Of a stretch of 64,000 nucleotides of DNA, positions 12,035 to 23,231 are shown piece by piece. This DNA comes from Selaginella moellendorffii. Lineage: Eukaryota > Streptophyta > Lycopodiopsida > Selaginellales > Selaginellaceae. The DNA lies in contig NW_003314337.1 of NCBI RefSeq assembly GCF_000143415.4, positions 459,802-523,801 of the forward strand, in the 5' to 3' direction. Under the pieces are notes generated by a model that saw only the letters and a list, made by a program, of their open reading frames with translations, was not told where the DNA came from and did no database searches. Every line of letters starts with the position of its first letter. Position 1 is the first letter of the stretch. Made by a program: the position numbers and the translations under genes.

Positions 12035-13615
12035 TCATTTTTTTCTCATACAACGTCCTACATCATTAGCACTTGAAATAGTTCGTCTGCAACCCAAGGC
12101 CCACAGCTCACAAGGCCAAGAAAGTTTATGAGAACCTAATAAAAACTTTTGATACGGATAGTCCATACGCGGCACAACAAAGTAGAATCCTTTAATGTTG
12201 TAGGTCTTGATGATCCTGAAGATACTTGGCATTGGTGCCAACCAAAACTGCTAATATAATAAGAGAATCGAAAAGCGAATCATTTTTTAGACCTCGCCGG
12301 ATCTCTTAAGTTGCCTAAACTTGTTCCTCTTCAACCTCTTCCACTTCAACCTCGCTGTTCTCTGGCTCTACTTCCTCTTCAGCCTCATCTTCCATTTTCT
12401 CCTGTTCGTCCTCGTTCACTGGCCTATCTTTCATGTCGTACTGTCCCTTGAAATTAGCATCTTCAGCTTTTGTCCCACTTACAGGCAGTTTCCTGCATCT
12501 CAAAAGACTTCGAAGCACCTCACATGTCTCAGTCGAAATTGGCTTGCACAAGCGTCGCTCTACCGCTCGTTGTGTATCATTCCGCTCTTCCAGCCTCGAA
12601 AGGTGCTCCTCCACATATTGAGATGCAAACATGACCATGCTGTCCTTATAATCTGCACTGACCACCTTCACATGAAGAATGAAAGCACTTACGAATTGCC
12701 CCGGCATTATGTTCAGAATCGTGTACATGATCCGCGCGCTGTTTCTCACAGTCTGTAAGGCTTGATCACACCAGTTGGCGTACATCGTATTCTCGTGCTG
12801 GACCAAGACAGAGCGCACTGAGCCTCCAAACCTTTGGTAACGCTCCATGACTGCGCCGTCGCTGCAATCCCCGTGCCCGGCAAGCGGCGCAGCGAGCAAC
12901 AATTCACACAAGTCCCACAGAGGCATGACGAATCTGACCACATGCGTCTCTTTGACGAAGTGCCACAGACAACCATCTAGATCCGGGGACATAAAAAAAT
13001 AACGTTCGCCTTGTTGTGATCCATTCGCCATCTACACCGGCATGTAGAATGTGACAATGGACGTCTCTTTGATGAAGTGCCACAGCGAGCCTTTTCTATC
13101 CGTGCAAACAAGACAACATTCGCCCAATTCTGAACCATTTGCAGTGTACCGTCGACCAGAAAAACAGCAGTTTCTGTAATGTAGCGGTCGAAGTCCCCGG
13201 TCTTTCCCTGCAGCACCTTATTCGCCCTGAAGTAATAACTTGCACCAAGCTTGCCACCTTCCTCCCATATAATACTCCAGTCCGAAAGCGCAGGATCCAT
13301 CCGCAGCCTGTACTGTCTTGCCAGTGACCAGCATATGCTCGTGCTTCCAGGATCGAGGGCGCGGCTTCAGCGAGAACTATGTCAGCCTTCCGGGTCACAA
13401 TGGTCGAGATATCGGCAAAAACGGGCTGACGACGTTAACTCTTCCAGAGGGAGTCTCGAATCTTGAATCACTCTCATTGTTTTCCTTGCTTCTTCCCGCT
13501 TCAACTTGGTTGACACCGCAGCCGTGACGAGCTCGGTGGGCATTTCCCCCAGTTTTGCCTCGCGGATGTTCTCCCACAAAAGCCTTTTCTTCCACAGGAT
13601 TGGCAGGTCACCTAA
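12035..13615 (-). pseudogene. broken tandem copy of the Crinkler/RHS-type gene
   Basis: This stretch matches the neighbouring intact gene in pieces spread over several frames. It has the segment MPTELVTAAVST (about 13.5 kb), then SDWSIIWEEGGK and YYFRANKVLQGKTGDFDR (about 13.2 kb), then the long helical part with FVMPLWDLCELLLAAPLAG (about 12.9 kb), the SAP-like and acidic parts, and the C-terminal FYFVVPRMDYPYQK (about 12.2 kb). Relative to the intact copy the Gly-rich part of the P-loop is deleted, leaving only TGKT. The segment holding RFEHLVHQLF is gone, a short internal stretch near 12,990-13,090 is duplicated, and frames shift repeatedly. No header exon is found. It retains Asp in the Walker-B-like strand (FLVDG), where the intact copy has Asn. 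Confidence 0.85.
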
Positions 13616-13815
13616 GAAAACATAGAAACACAACCAAATAAGAGCGAGACAACATAGCAATAGCTTACTCCTGCAAAAGAATAAGAAATTCTTTGTATCA
13701 TCGTCATGGTCAAATCTCCGTTGCTGGGCATGGAATATTCACTAAGGCATGTCCAGCATATTCCAAAAATATACTTTTCAATGGGATATCCTTGGAATAT
13801 ACTCCAATTTAAACT

Positions 13816-16380
13816 TTAGAAGAGCTCTTCCTCTTCCTCTCCAGCGATGGAGGACATATAGGAGAGCTCCACAAACGCGGCGGCGCCGTAGGGTTCCCTC
13901 TCGATCACGCTGCGCGCCGCGGCGCTCCCGCGGCGCACGTCCCCCTGGATCTTGCACGCCGCAAGCAGCGTCTTCCAGGTAACATCGCTCGGCCCGCACG
14001 GCATTCCCTGCAGGAAATCGTACGCCTCCTCCAGCTGCCCGGCGCGAGCGAGCAGATCGATCAGGCAGCCATAATCCTCCAGCCCATGGCCGACGCCATA
14101 GTCCGGCCCCATGGAAGCGAACGTCCGCGCGCCCTTCTCCACCAGCCCGGCGTGGCTGCACGCCGACACCACCGCCAGGAAGGTGATGTGATCCGGCGCC
14201 ACGCCGCGCTGCTGCATCGCGTGGAAGAAATCGATGACGCTCTGGCTGTGCCCGGTCTGCGCGTATCCCCCCAGCATCGCGTTCCAGCAGGCCAGAGTGG
14301 GCGCCTCCACCGCCTCGAAGATCCGGCGAGCTTCCCCCAGATTGCCAAACTTGCTGTGCATGTGGATGAGCGCCGTGGCGACGAAGACGTTAGATTCCAG
14401 CCCGAGCTCCCGGGCCCGAGAGTGGACGAGCTTCCCTTCCCGGTGGGCCGAGACGATCGTGCAGGCCTCTAGCACCGTCGTGAAGGTGACCCTGTCCGGC
14501 TCGAGCTCCATCCGCTGGAACAGATCGATGGCCTCTTGGCAGCTCCCCAGATCCACACAGGCCGCGATCACCGACGTCCACGACACGATGCTCTTGTCCT
14601 CGAGCCGATCAAACGTGTTCCTCGCGTCCTCCAGGCTCTTGCAGCGAGCGTACATGCTGATCAGCGCGTTGGCGACGTTGTTGTCAGCTTCTAGCCCACT
14701 CTCGGCGATCAAGCCGTGGAGTTTCCGTCCGTAGCTCACCCGGTCCGGCGACACGGCGCTCAAGGCCAGGAGAAACGTCGCACGGTTGCCCGAGGCTCCT
14801 TCCAGCAGCATCCGCGAGAACCACTCGAGCGCTTCACGCGGCTGGCCGTGCCCGACGCAAACGCCCACTATGGCGTTCCAGGCGAAGACGTCCCGCTCGA
14901 TGATCTTCTCAAACACCCGCCTCGCATCGCCCAAGCTGCCAGTTCGCTCGTACATGTTGACGAGAGCGCTGCCAATGAAGGAGTCCGAGTAGAGGCCGGT
15001 ATCGACGATCCACCCGTGGAGCTGCTTCCCGACGCTCTGGCACTCGACGGCGCTAACCACGTTGAGAGCCGTCGTCCTCGTCGGCCTCACTCCATCCAGC
15101 AGCATCAGCCGGAAGATCTCCAGAGCTCTCGAGTGGAGCGACTCGTCCCGGCCGTAAGCAGCGATCATGTTGTTCCACGACACCACGTTCTTGCCGAGGA
15201 TCCCATCGAACACTCGCCGGGCCTCGCCGAGATCTCCACACCTGCTGTACATGGTCACCAGTGCAGTCCCGGCAACGACGTCAGTCTCGAGCCCAAGGCG
15301 AGCAACGCGAGAATGGATCGACTTACCATCCTCCAGGCTCTCGGGTGCGGCACAGGTGCTCAGAGCAATGACGAGCGTGGTCTTGTCCACCGCCACCTCG
15401 CTCGGCATCCTCCGGAAGAGCTCCAGCGCCTCGCTAGAGAAGCCGTGCTGCGCCAGCGCCGCCACCATCGCGTTCCACGACTTGACGTCCCAGCGCTTCA
15501 TCCGGTGGAAGACGTCGTGAGCTCGGTCGAGGCAGCCACACTTGCTAAACATGTTGATCGAGGCGTTGGCGACCATGGTGTCGGTCTCCCACTCGGCCTC
15601 CACGACGTTGCCATAGACGAGGTCGGCGTCCCGGGCGCTGGAGCAAGCTGCGAGCACCGCCAGGAAGGTGATGTTGTTTGGAACCACGCCCTCGAGCAGC
15701 ATTCGCAGGTAGTATCCAAATGCCTCGGCTATATGCCCGTTCCGGGCATACGCCGTCACCATCCCGGTCCAGGAGATCACGTCCCGCCGGGGCATCCTCT
15801 GGAAGAAGCGAGCAGCGCCATCGAGATCGTAGCACTTGGCCAGCATCTTCATCAGCGCGTTTCCTATCACGACGTCGCTCTCCAGGTTCTTGTCAACGAT
15901 CAATCTGTGGACTAATTCTCCCTGCGCCAGGCTCTCGCAGGCGTTGAGGATGCTGATGAAGGTGACGCGATCCGGCAGGACCCCTTCCAGCTGCATCCGG
16001 AAGAAGAAGAGCCAGGCCCGGTCGACATCTTCATCGTCCACAAACGCTGTCACCATGCTCGTCCAGAGAACCATGCTGCGGTCCAGCATCTGCTCGAACA
16101 CCCGGCTCGCATCGTGGATGCTGCGGCACTTGATGAACATCCTCACGACGCTGGCACCGAAGAACCCATCCAGCAGGATGCCCTGTGCTTGGATCGACGA
16201 GTAGACGCTGGTGGCCTCGTGCAGCAGCTTTCTCTCGGCACAGAGGTTGACGAGCTTTAGAAATTTGGAGTGGTCGTCAGAGACGCTGGGCTGGCTGGTA
16301 AAGGCTCTCTGCCAAAGCTGAAGCGTGAAGCAACGACAATGCGCTCTTCTCATGAACTCTTCAAGCGCAGGTAAAAGCAC
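13816..16380 (-). CDS. PPR protein (PLS/E-type), probably organellar RNA-binding
   Basis: This is an intronless 854-residue pentatricopeptide repeat protein. About two dozen repeats run from around residue 50 to 800, with the recurring patterns NALIxMYxxCxxLxDAR and VSWxxMIAAY, and alternating lengths typical of the PLS class. The N-terminus (Arg, Cys, Phe, Ser, no acidic residues near the second Met at 16353) looks mitochondrial, so either Met could be the start. After the last repeat an E1-like motif (VTWKTLLAACKIQGDVRRG) begins, but the protein stops soon after in an acidic run, with no E2 or DYW domain. PLS proteins bind organellar transcripts, and those without DYW recruit an editing deaminase in trans. 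The exact target cannot be inferred. The gene is unusually GC-rich. Confidence 0.9.
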   Translation of the reverse strand: MLLPALEEFMRRAHCRCFTLQLWQRAFTSQPSVSDDHSKFLKLVNLCAERKLLHEATSVYSSIQAQGILLDGFFGASVVRMFIKCRSIHDASRVFEQMLDRSMVLWTSMVTAFVDDEDVDRAWLFFFRMQLEGVLPDRVTFISILNACESLAQGELVHRLIVDKNLESDVVIGNALMKMLAKCYDLDGAARFFQRMPRRDVISWTGMVTAYARNGHIAEAFGYYLRMLLEGVVPNNITFLAVLAACSSARDADLVYGNVVEAEWETDTMVANASINMFSKCGCLDRAHDVFHRMKRWDVKSWNAMVAALAQHGFSSEALELFRRMPSEVAVDKTTLVIALSTCAAPESLEDGKSIHSRVARLGLETDVVAGTALVTMYSRCGDLGEARRVFDGILGKNVVSWNNMIAAYGRDESLHSRALEIFRLMLLDGVRPTRTTALNVVSAVECQSVGKQLHGWIVDTGLYSDSFIGSALVNMYERTGSLGDARRVFEKIIERDVFAWNAIVGVCVGHGQPREALEWFSRMLLEGASGNRATFLLALSAVSPDRVSYGRKLHGLIAESGLEADNNVANALISMYARCKSLEDARNTFDRLEDKSIVSWTSVIAACVDLGSCQEAIDLFQRMELEPDRVTFTTVLEACTIVSAHREGKLVHSRARELGLESNVFVATALIHMHSKFGNLGEARRIFEAVEAPTLACWNAMLGGYAQTGHSQSVIDFFHAMQQRGVAPDHITFLAVVSACSHAGLVEKGARTFASMGPDYGVGHGLEDYGCLIDLLARAGQLEEAYDFLQGMPCGPSDVTWKTLLAACKIQGDVRRGSAAARSVIEREPYGAAAFVELSYMSSIAGEEEEELF

Positions 16381-16599
16381 ACATGAAAGTAGTTGAAGAG
16401 AGAAAAAAGTATTTAAAGAATCTGCTACCTAGAAGGAGCAAAAGAATTCGTAGCTATCAGAGAACCACCCAAAGCCTTGACGCGTGATCTAAACATTGCT
16501 ACCCTGGAAAGGAAACACAAGAACACACATGAGATCAAGAAGGAACTCCGAAAACTTGGCACATACCAGATGGATCGATCGAAACCAGCTAGAGATCCT

Positions 16600-17428
<829 letters not shown>

Positions 17429-17642
17429 TCAGCAAAGGCGGCAAGGCGCTAAAAGAAATAAACACTTCCTCCCTATAAACCCTAGAAGCTTGGATAGTGA
17501 CAACAAATTTTTTTAATGCCACATTAAAGCTTTATCTAACGACACGTGCTGACTGGGCTAGCATTGTGCTGACTAGGAACATCTAGGGCACACGCACGAC
17601 ACGATTTTGAAATTTTAGGGCAGGGGCAATGTCGCCATAGCT

Positions 17643-18705
17643 ATGGCGACTGGAGTTTCGCTGGCGCTACGGCCAGGGCAGCGCCCCTGGCCCTCGTTCC
17701 AATCTCCTCTTGCTTGCGGGGATAGATCTCGCGCTAGGGCTCTTCCGCATTCCTTGCAGCGGCAGCGGCTGCCAAGCTTATCCTCCATTTTCGCCGCTCG
17801 AGCTGCCTCTTCTTCCACAGGCTCGGATTATCAGGAGGCGCAGCAGCAAGGAGAGGAGTATGCCACCAAGGCGGCGCCAAAGAAGAAGCAGCGCCGGCTC
17901 CAAAAGACCTTCCAACATCTGGCGCACAGGCCGGTGGAGCGCCCGAGATATCTCCTCTGGACATCCTGTAAGTCACAAATCCTTCCACTCCTCGCTTAAA
18001 CCCTATACCCTGAATCTCCCTCCAGGTGCCGTGTTCGTCTTCCTGATGCGAAGAGTGATCTTCGAGGAGCTCGCTCGCTGGCCCGGCTTCTTCGTCGAGC
18101 TCTGGGAGCTCCTCAAAGCTCTGGGCATGCTCGTCGCCAAGCTCCTGGCACTCCACGCGAAGGACACAACAGTGTGGACAGTCACATACTTTGGCTGGGC
18201 GGGGCTCTTCCTCGTCGACCTCTACCACTTCATCGTCGACTACGCGCCAGTCTGGGGCCTCCTCACCACCATCGCTCTCACCTCCGCGGTCGTCAGCCTG
18301 GGCGAGGCCGTGAGGTCCAAGGCCGCCAACCAGCCATGGATCGTCCGGCTCGCCACCCTCGCGGGCCTGGGAGCCTACCTCCACATCTGGGACTTCGCCG
18401 TCACCGCGATCATCCTCGCGCTCCTCTCGGCGGCCTCGTATCTCCGCAACAGGGACGTGGTGACGGCGCTGCTACCAAGCGTGGCGACGCTGGTGGCGGT
18501 GGGGAGGCCGATCGTCCAAGCTCCCGCCATCGCCACCTATCTCCTCCTCGCGATCTACATGAACTGGGCGGCTCCGGAGAAGAGAGTGGACAAACCCGAG
18601 GCCTGGACGTCGCCTCCAATCCTGGTGGCTTTCGCCATCGCCATTGGCATGAATGTGGCTGTGAATTGGCTGCGCTCCCGCCACCTTGTTTGGCTTGCAA
18701 CTTAG
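17643..18705 (+). CDS. plastid-targeted multipass membrane protein of unknown function
   Basis: Two exons (17643-17967 and 18026-18705), joined in a Cys codon, give 334 residues. The first about 55 residues are rich in Ala, Ser, Arg and Leu with almost no acidic residues, which fits a chloroplast transit peptide. A Lys/Arg/Gln-rich segment follows (about 75-100). The second exon holds six or more hydrophobic segments, for example around TVTYFGWAGLFLVDLYHF, GLLTTIALTSAVV, FAVTAIILALLSAAS and ILVAFAIAIGMNVAVN. I do not recognise the family with confidence. Location in a thylakoid or envelope membrane is inferred. The stop is only 83 bp before the next start codon on the same strand. Confidence 0.75.
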
Positions 18706-18788
18706 AGCTTGTTTAAGGCGAGCTTAAACTTAATCACCCTTTTTTGTCAAATTCTATAAAAATAGGCCAAAAGCAACTAGGGTTTGTA

Positions 18789-19640
18789 ATGGCCAGCGCA
18801 GAAGTGGAGTCGACGAGTGCGTGGCTGGAATCCCATTACCAGGTTTTGGGTCGTCTTGGTGGTGGAGCTTATGGGTCGGTCTTCGCTTCCAAGAGGAAAA
18901 CGAAGTTTTTTCATGCGAAAACAGAGGCATGCAAGGTGATGGATAGCAGAAACGCCAACTTGTGTGATCACGAGGGTAAGATTATGCGAAAGCTACATGG
19001 GCTGGAGGGAGTAGTGTCACTGCACAAAGCACATAAGGACTCGGAGTGTACTTGCCTTGTGATGGAGCTGTGCGCGAGCGATCTGATGGCGGCCTTGGGT
19101 ACGGAGCTTACGCCGTACCATGTCCCGACGCTGGCGAATCACTTCCGCCACCTTGTGCAGACCGTGCAAGCCATGCACAGGCTTGAGGTCGTGCACCGCG
19201 ACCTCAAGCCGGAGAACATACTCGTGACCAAAAAGGGGGAGCTAAAGCTGGCGGACTTTGGTGTGGCGGTGGATTGTAGCAGTCGTCCCAGGGGCTCTCC
19301 GCTTAGAATTCAGGGCGAAGTGGGGACGAGGAGATACTGGGCGCCGGAGATTGTGAGCGGCGGGGGATATGACGAGAAGGTGGATGTGTTTGCGCTGGGA
19401 TTGATCCTCTACTTCATGTTGGAGATGAAGAGGCCGTTTGACGGGTTTGATCCACATGGCGAGTGTTTCTTCGAGGAGAGGAGGCTTGTTTTTGAGCAGA
19501 GCCCTAAAGCTGCGCAGGATCTGATTATGAAGATGACTGAAAAGGACCCATGGAGGAGGATCACGTTGGAGGCGGCCTTGAAACATCCCTGGCTCCAAAG
19601 AAGAAAACACTTTGATTTTGTAATCACACACATTGTGTGA
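18789..19640 (+). CDS. serine/threonine protein kinase, small intronless CaMK-like
   Basis: This is a 283-residue protein that is nearly all kinase domain. The Gly loop GGGAYG lies at 24-29, the ATP lysine in ACKVMD at 49, the catalytic loop HRDLKPEN at 136-143, DFG at 156-158 and APE at 185-187, so catalysis should be intact. The HRDLKPEN form and the C-lobe ending in LEAALKHPWLQ resemble the CDPK/PEPC-kinase branch. There are no EF-hands, no transmembrane segment and no myristoylation site. I chose the Met at 18789 because it starts a hydrophilic N-terminus shortly before the kinase fold; an upstream in-frame Met at 18744 adds 15 residues. The lack of introns and the very short upstream spacer suggest a retrocopy origin, which is inference. 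The substrate is unknown. Confidence 0.88.
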   Translation: MASAEVESTSAWLESHYQVLGRLGGGAYGSVFASKRKTKFFHAKTEACKVMDSRNANLCDHEGKIMRKLHGLEGVVSLHKAHKDSECTCLVMELCASDLMAALGTELTPYHVPTLANHFRHLVQTVQAMHRLEVVHRDLKPENILVTKKGELKLADFGVAVDCSSRPRGSPLRIQGEVGTRRYWAPEIVSGGGYDEKVDVFALGLILYFMLEMKRPFDGFDPHGECFFEERRLVFEQSPKAAQDLIMKMTEKDPWRRITLEAALKHPWLQRRKHFDFVITHIV

Positions 19641-19762
19641 ACTTTTTTATAACTTATCAAAACAGTGTTCAGTGCTAAAAATGATTCTGGTTAAATATTA
19701 AACAAAAATGGGTTAATGGGTTATTAACATAATAATGGGGAAACAAAAATAAATACGAATTT

Positions 19763-20924
19763 CTAGAGTGGACCTGCTGGCTCTTCTGGGATGACCTTGC
19801 AACCCTTCTGCAGGGTCACATTTGGGGAGATGTACTGCCCAGCCAAAATAAAGTCGGTCATAATCCTGTAAAAGTGCCCCGTATAGTGAACACCATCGAA
19901 GGTAGTATACTCATCCGGGTCCTTGCAAACTGTGTATGAAACATTGGCAGTCCCACACCCGCACAGGCCACCTCCATTGCAGTTGTATTGCCCTCCGCCA
20001 CCGCAGCACGACTTAAGATTCGTCGTGAATCCATACGTATCCATGTTCTCGATCACCTCAGTGTTGGCCGCATTCCAATCAAAGTAGTAAACATTGAGCC
20101 CCGTGTAATTCTGCCGGAGCTCCCCTGCCATCGTCTGCATGGCCGAGTTAAAGACGCTGACGAGCTCGCCAACCTCCACAATGCACCCATCCTTGTCCAA
20201 GTGGTACGTCCCCGGCTGGTATTCCCCAAACGCCTGGAGATACGTAGGCGCGCAATCCGCCCGGGGCATGTTAAACAGCAAGACGTTGCGCGCCCCGGCC
20301 GAGTACAAGGTGGCGATGGCGTCGGCGAGGCCCTTGACCACGGCAGGGACGACCACCTGGACGACATAGTTGCCACCCTGCGCCAGCCCGAAGTTGATGT
20401 CGTCCCCTCCAATCTCCACGTAGACGAGCGCACTCTCGTACCACTGCTGGCTCGTCTGGCGCCCATACCGCGCGATGGTGCTCTTCTGGTGACGCAGGAA
20501 GTTCTGGACTTGCGTGGACAAGATATGGGGGCTGGTTGCCCTGGACCGGGATGACGGTGGCGCCGGCGTAGCCAAAGTTGAGGCTGACGAACTCGCTGCC
20601 GTTGTAGGAGAGGCTGGCGATGGCCAGGTTCTCGAGGCGGAGATTGGAGATGAGCAAGTCGGGGATGAGGAGGCCGTCGCTGTAGCGTCCCGTGGGCCTG
20701 CCGTAGGTGACGCCGTAGGGGTCCCTGCCCGCGAGGGCGGAGAGGGTGTCGCCGCTGCCCATGCCCTCGCGGTAGCGGTTGCCTGAGTCGCTGAGGGAGT
20801 CCGAGAAGGTGAAGAGCGCGGTGGGGCAGAGCGTGCCTGGCTTGGCCTTGCGGGAGGCCTCGACGGAGACGAGGGCGATGGCGAGCACCGCGAGAATTGT
20901 GAGAAAGGTGGCGGAGGAAGCCAT
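19763..20924 (-). CDS. GDSL-type esterase/lipase with an apparent 1-nt frameshift
   Basis: This is a secreted plant GDSL hydrolase. The start at 20924 opens a clear signal peptide (hydrophobic residues about 5-20). Block I appears as FSDSLSDSGN, with Ser instead of the usual first Gly. The later blocks are VEIGGDDIN and, near the end, FDGVHYT with the Asp-His pair. A Cys/Gly-rich segment with CCGGGG lies before block V. The frame breaks at a run of five G (plus strand, 20527-20531): upstream sequence reads in one frame and downstream in another, and removing one base gives exactly 387 codons with the family pattern continuous across the join. No intron fits. The cause is either a sequencing error or a recent inactivating insertion. 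A TATA-like box lies near 20,975-20,983. Confidence 0.85.
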
Positions 20925-21306
20925 TCTTTCTTGCCTGAGTGCTGCTGCTGCTGCTGTGGTGGATCCACGTCGGGGATTATATACTGGTGGAGGAGGTGCT
21001 GATTCTGCGATGCAAGTGCTAATCTCATTATCTGTAGTTGTATTCTTGAAATGGTGATGTGCAATCTTGGAAGTCTTTGCTGATTGATGGAAATATTGTT
21101 CTTGGAAGCTCTTTTGTTCTTTTTTAAAAATCACCAAATGGATTTCCCGAATATATTTATAATTAAAAAAAAAGTAAAATCACGAGCAGAATATATACGT
21201 ATTATACGCTCCATCTACTTTTATTAGTAGAGACCTTTTAGGTCGACACTTTTTCGATATATCTCTTTGGCCTCTACACGTCTCTCTCTCTCTCTCTCTG
21301 TGGCCT
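20925..21306. other. intergenic, GDSL promoter and PDX1 3' flank
   Basis: This is AT-rich DNA with the GDSL gene's promoter on its left and the PDX1 3' flank on its right. A (TC)n run near 21,281-21,299 lies just after the PDX1 stop. Nothing else is seen. Confidence 0.45.
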
Positions 21307-21698
21307 CTACTCCGATCTCGCCGCATAGCGCTCCACCTTGGCATCGTTGAGATTGATCCCCACCATGGCCTCGCCGAGCCCGCAGCTCACCTCCGCCACT
21401 ACGTGCGGATCATTGTAGTGCGTCACCGCCGTGACAATCGCTCGAGCTCGCGCCGCCGGGTTCCCACTCTTGAAGATCCCCGACCCCACGAACACTCCAT
21501 CGCAGCCCAGCTGCATCATCAGCGCCGCGTCCGCGGGCGTCGCCACCCCGCCCGCCGCGAAGTTCACCACCGGGAGCCGCCCCAGCTGCTTGGTCTGCCT
21601 CACCAGCTCGTAAGGAGCGCCAATCTCCTTGGCGAAGCTGAAGACCTCGTCCTCGTCCAGGCTGCGCAGCCGCCGGATGTCGCCCATGAGCGATCGGA

Positions 21699-21729
<31 letters not shown>

Positions 21730-22236
21730 GCCCGCCTCGCCCTTGGTCCGGATCATGGCGGCGCCCTCGGTGATCCGGCGCAGCGCCTCGCCCAGGTTGC
21801 GGCAGCCACACACGAAGGGGACGTGGAAGTTGTGCTTGTTGATGTGGTTGGCGTCGTCCGCGGGCGTGAGGACCTCGCTCTCGTCCACGAAGTCCACGCC
21901 GATCGACTCGAGCACCTGGCCCTCCACGAAGTGGCCGATGCGCGCCTTGGCCATCACCGGGATCGTCACCGCCTTCTTTATCTCCTTGATCATGCCCGGG
22001 TCGCTCATCCGGGCCACGCCCCCCTCGGCGCGGATGTCCGCCGGGACGCGCTCCAGCGCCATCACCGCCACGGCACCGGCCTCCTCCGCGATCCGGGCCT
22101 GCTCGGCGTTCACCACGTCCATGATCACGCCGCCGCGCAGCATCTGCGCCAGGCCGACCTTGACGGCGTAGGACGCCTTCTTGGGCTCCGCGATGGCGCC
22201 ATTGCCATAGACGGCCACAACGCCGTTGGCATCCAT
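21307..22236 (-). CDS. PDX1: pyridoxal 5'-phosphate synthase subunit PDX1 (SNZ family)
   Basis: This is the synthase subunit of the two-part vitamin B6 pathway. In the cytosol it joins ribose 5-phosphate, glyceraldehyde 3-phosphate and ammonia from the PDX2 glutaminase to make PLP. The intronless frame gives 309 residues, the usual plant length. Family segments are all present: [29 protein letters not shown]-like [42 protein letters not shown] and [19 protein letters not shown]. The two catalytic Lys residues (in MAKARIGH and in IRTKGE) are visible. The start at 22236 is the Met of MDANG; ten further codons upstream are open but unlike the family. PDX2 is not in this window. Confidence 0.97.
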
Positions 22237-23231
22237 CGCCGCGCTGCCAGAGGGAAAAAGAATCAATCAATCCCGCGATTCCAATGGAAATGCGACCCGA
22301 AATATCGAAGATCTGGGAGGAAATGCCTCGGGATTTTACCTCTTCCGCTACTCCTCGAGTGCTCGCGCTATCGGAACCCTAATCTCTGTGGCAGTCAAAA
22401 ACCCTGAAGAAGAAAAAGAAACGAAAAGCGTGACGTGGCGCGGGCCCGGTCGTTGGATGGAGGCGTGCGGCATCTAGAGCCTTCGAGAATAATCTATGGC
22501 GGAGCATAAAGTTCCGCGAATATGCCAATCGTATCGCTTGTGGTGATGGTTTACTGTCCAAAATGGGGTCAGCTTTCCAATGTTTTTTTCCATGATTTTG
22601 TAAAAAAAGATATCATTTAGGAACCAAAAGTTTTTATGTATAAAATTCATAAAATCTCATTATTCCGAAATCCTATCGTTGTTAACGAACTCAATGGATG
22701 CTTTGTCACGAACCTTAGCAACAAACTTCGATATTGATTGATCCCTTGCTTAGATTAGCAATGAATGAGCATGAACCATATAAAAAGCTTTTGATCACAA
22801 GATATTTAATGGCGAGAGACCGTCGTGATCATCTAAAGAAAACATCGGTGTCAGATAAACCACATGGTCGGTCACCAGATAAAAGAAAATTAAGAAAAGA
22901 GAGAGAGAGAGAGAACCACACGAAAAATAGATCAACAGATCACCGAAGATGACTACTTTTCAACCACAAGAGACGAAATCAGCAGCAGGAAAGAGAGCAA
23001 AAGATGAGAACGATCAAATCCAATGAAAGAAAAGAAGTAGAAAAAAAAAAAAAAAACGAGCCTGGCCTGCCTGGAGCGATGGATGGATTCATCGTTGTCG
23101 ACGCCGATCCTTCGTCGCGATCTCCAGCTTGCTCCTCGAATCGAAGTCGATCTCTCGCATGAATCCTTGATTTGATTGGCTTGACTAACTGAGCGAGCTT
23201 GCTTGTTGTCACCAAGAGATCATCGAATCGA
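22237..23231. other. intergenic region between PDX1 and F-box gene
   Basis: This holds the PDX1 promoter on the left and the F-box gene's 3' flank on the right. It contains a GA run near 22,903-22,913 and an A run near 23,041-23,056 (plus strand). The small frames have no recognisable product. Confidence 0.45.

Noticed and set aside
14716-15915. 399-residue plus-strand frame
   Set aside because: It is entirely antisense to the PPR gene. High GC content keeps it open, and it has no family signature.
21403-22407. 334-residue plus-strand frame, and a 286-residue minus-strand frame in a different register
   Set aside because: Both are shadows of PDX1, rich in Arg, Ala and Gly from GC-rich codons.
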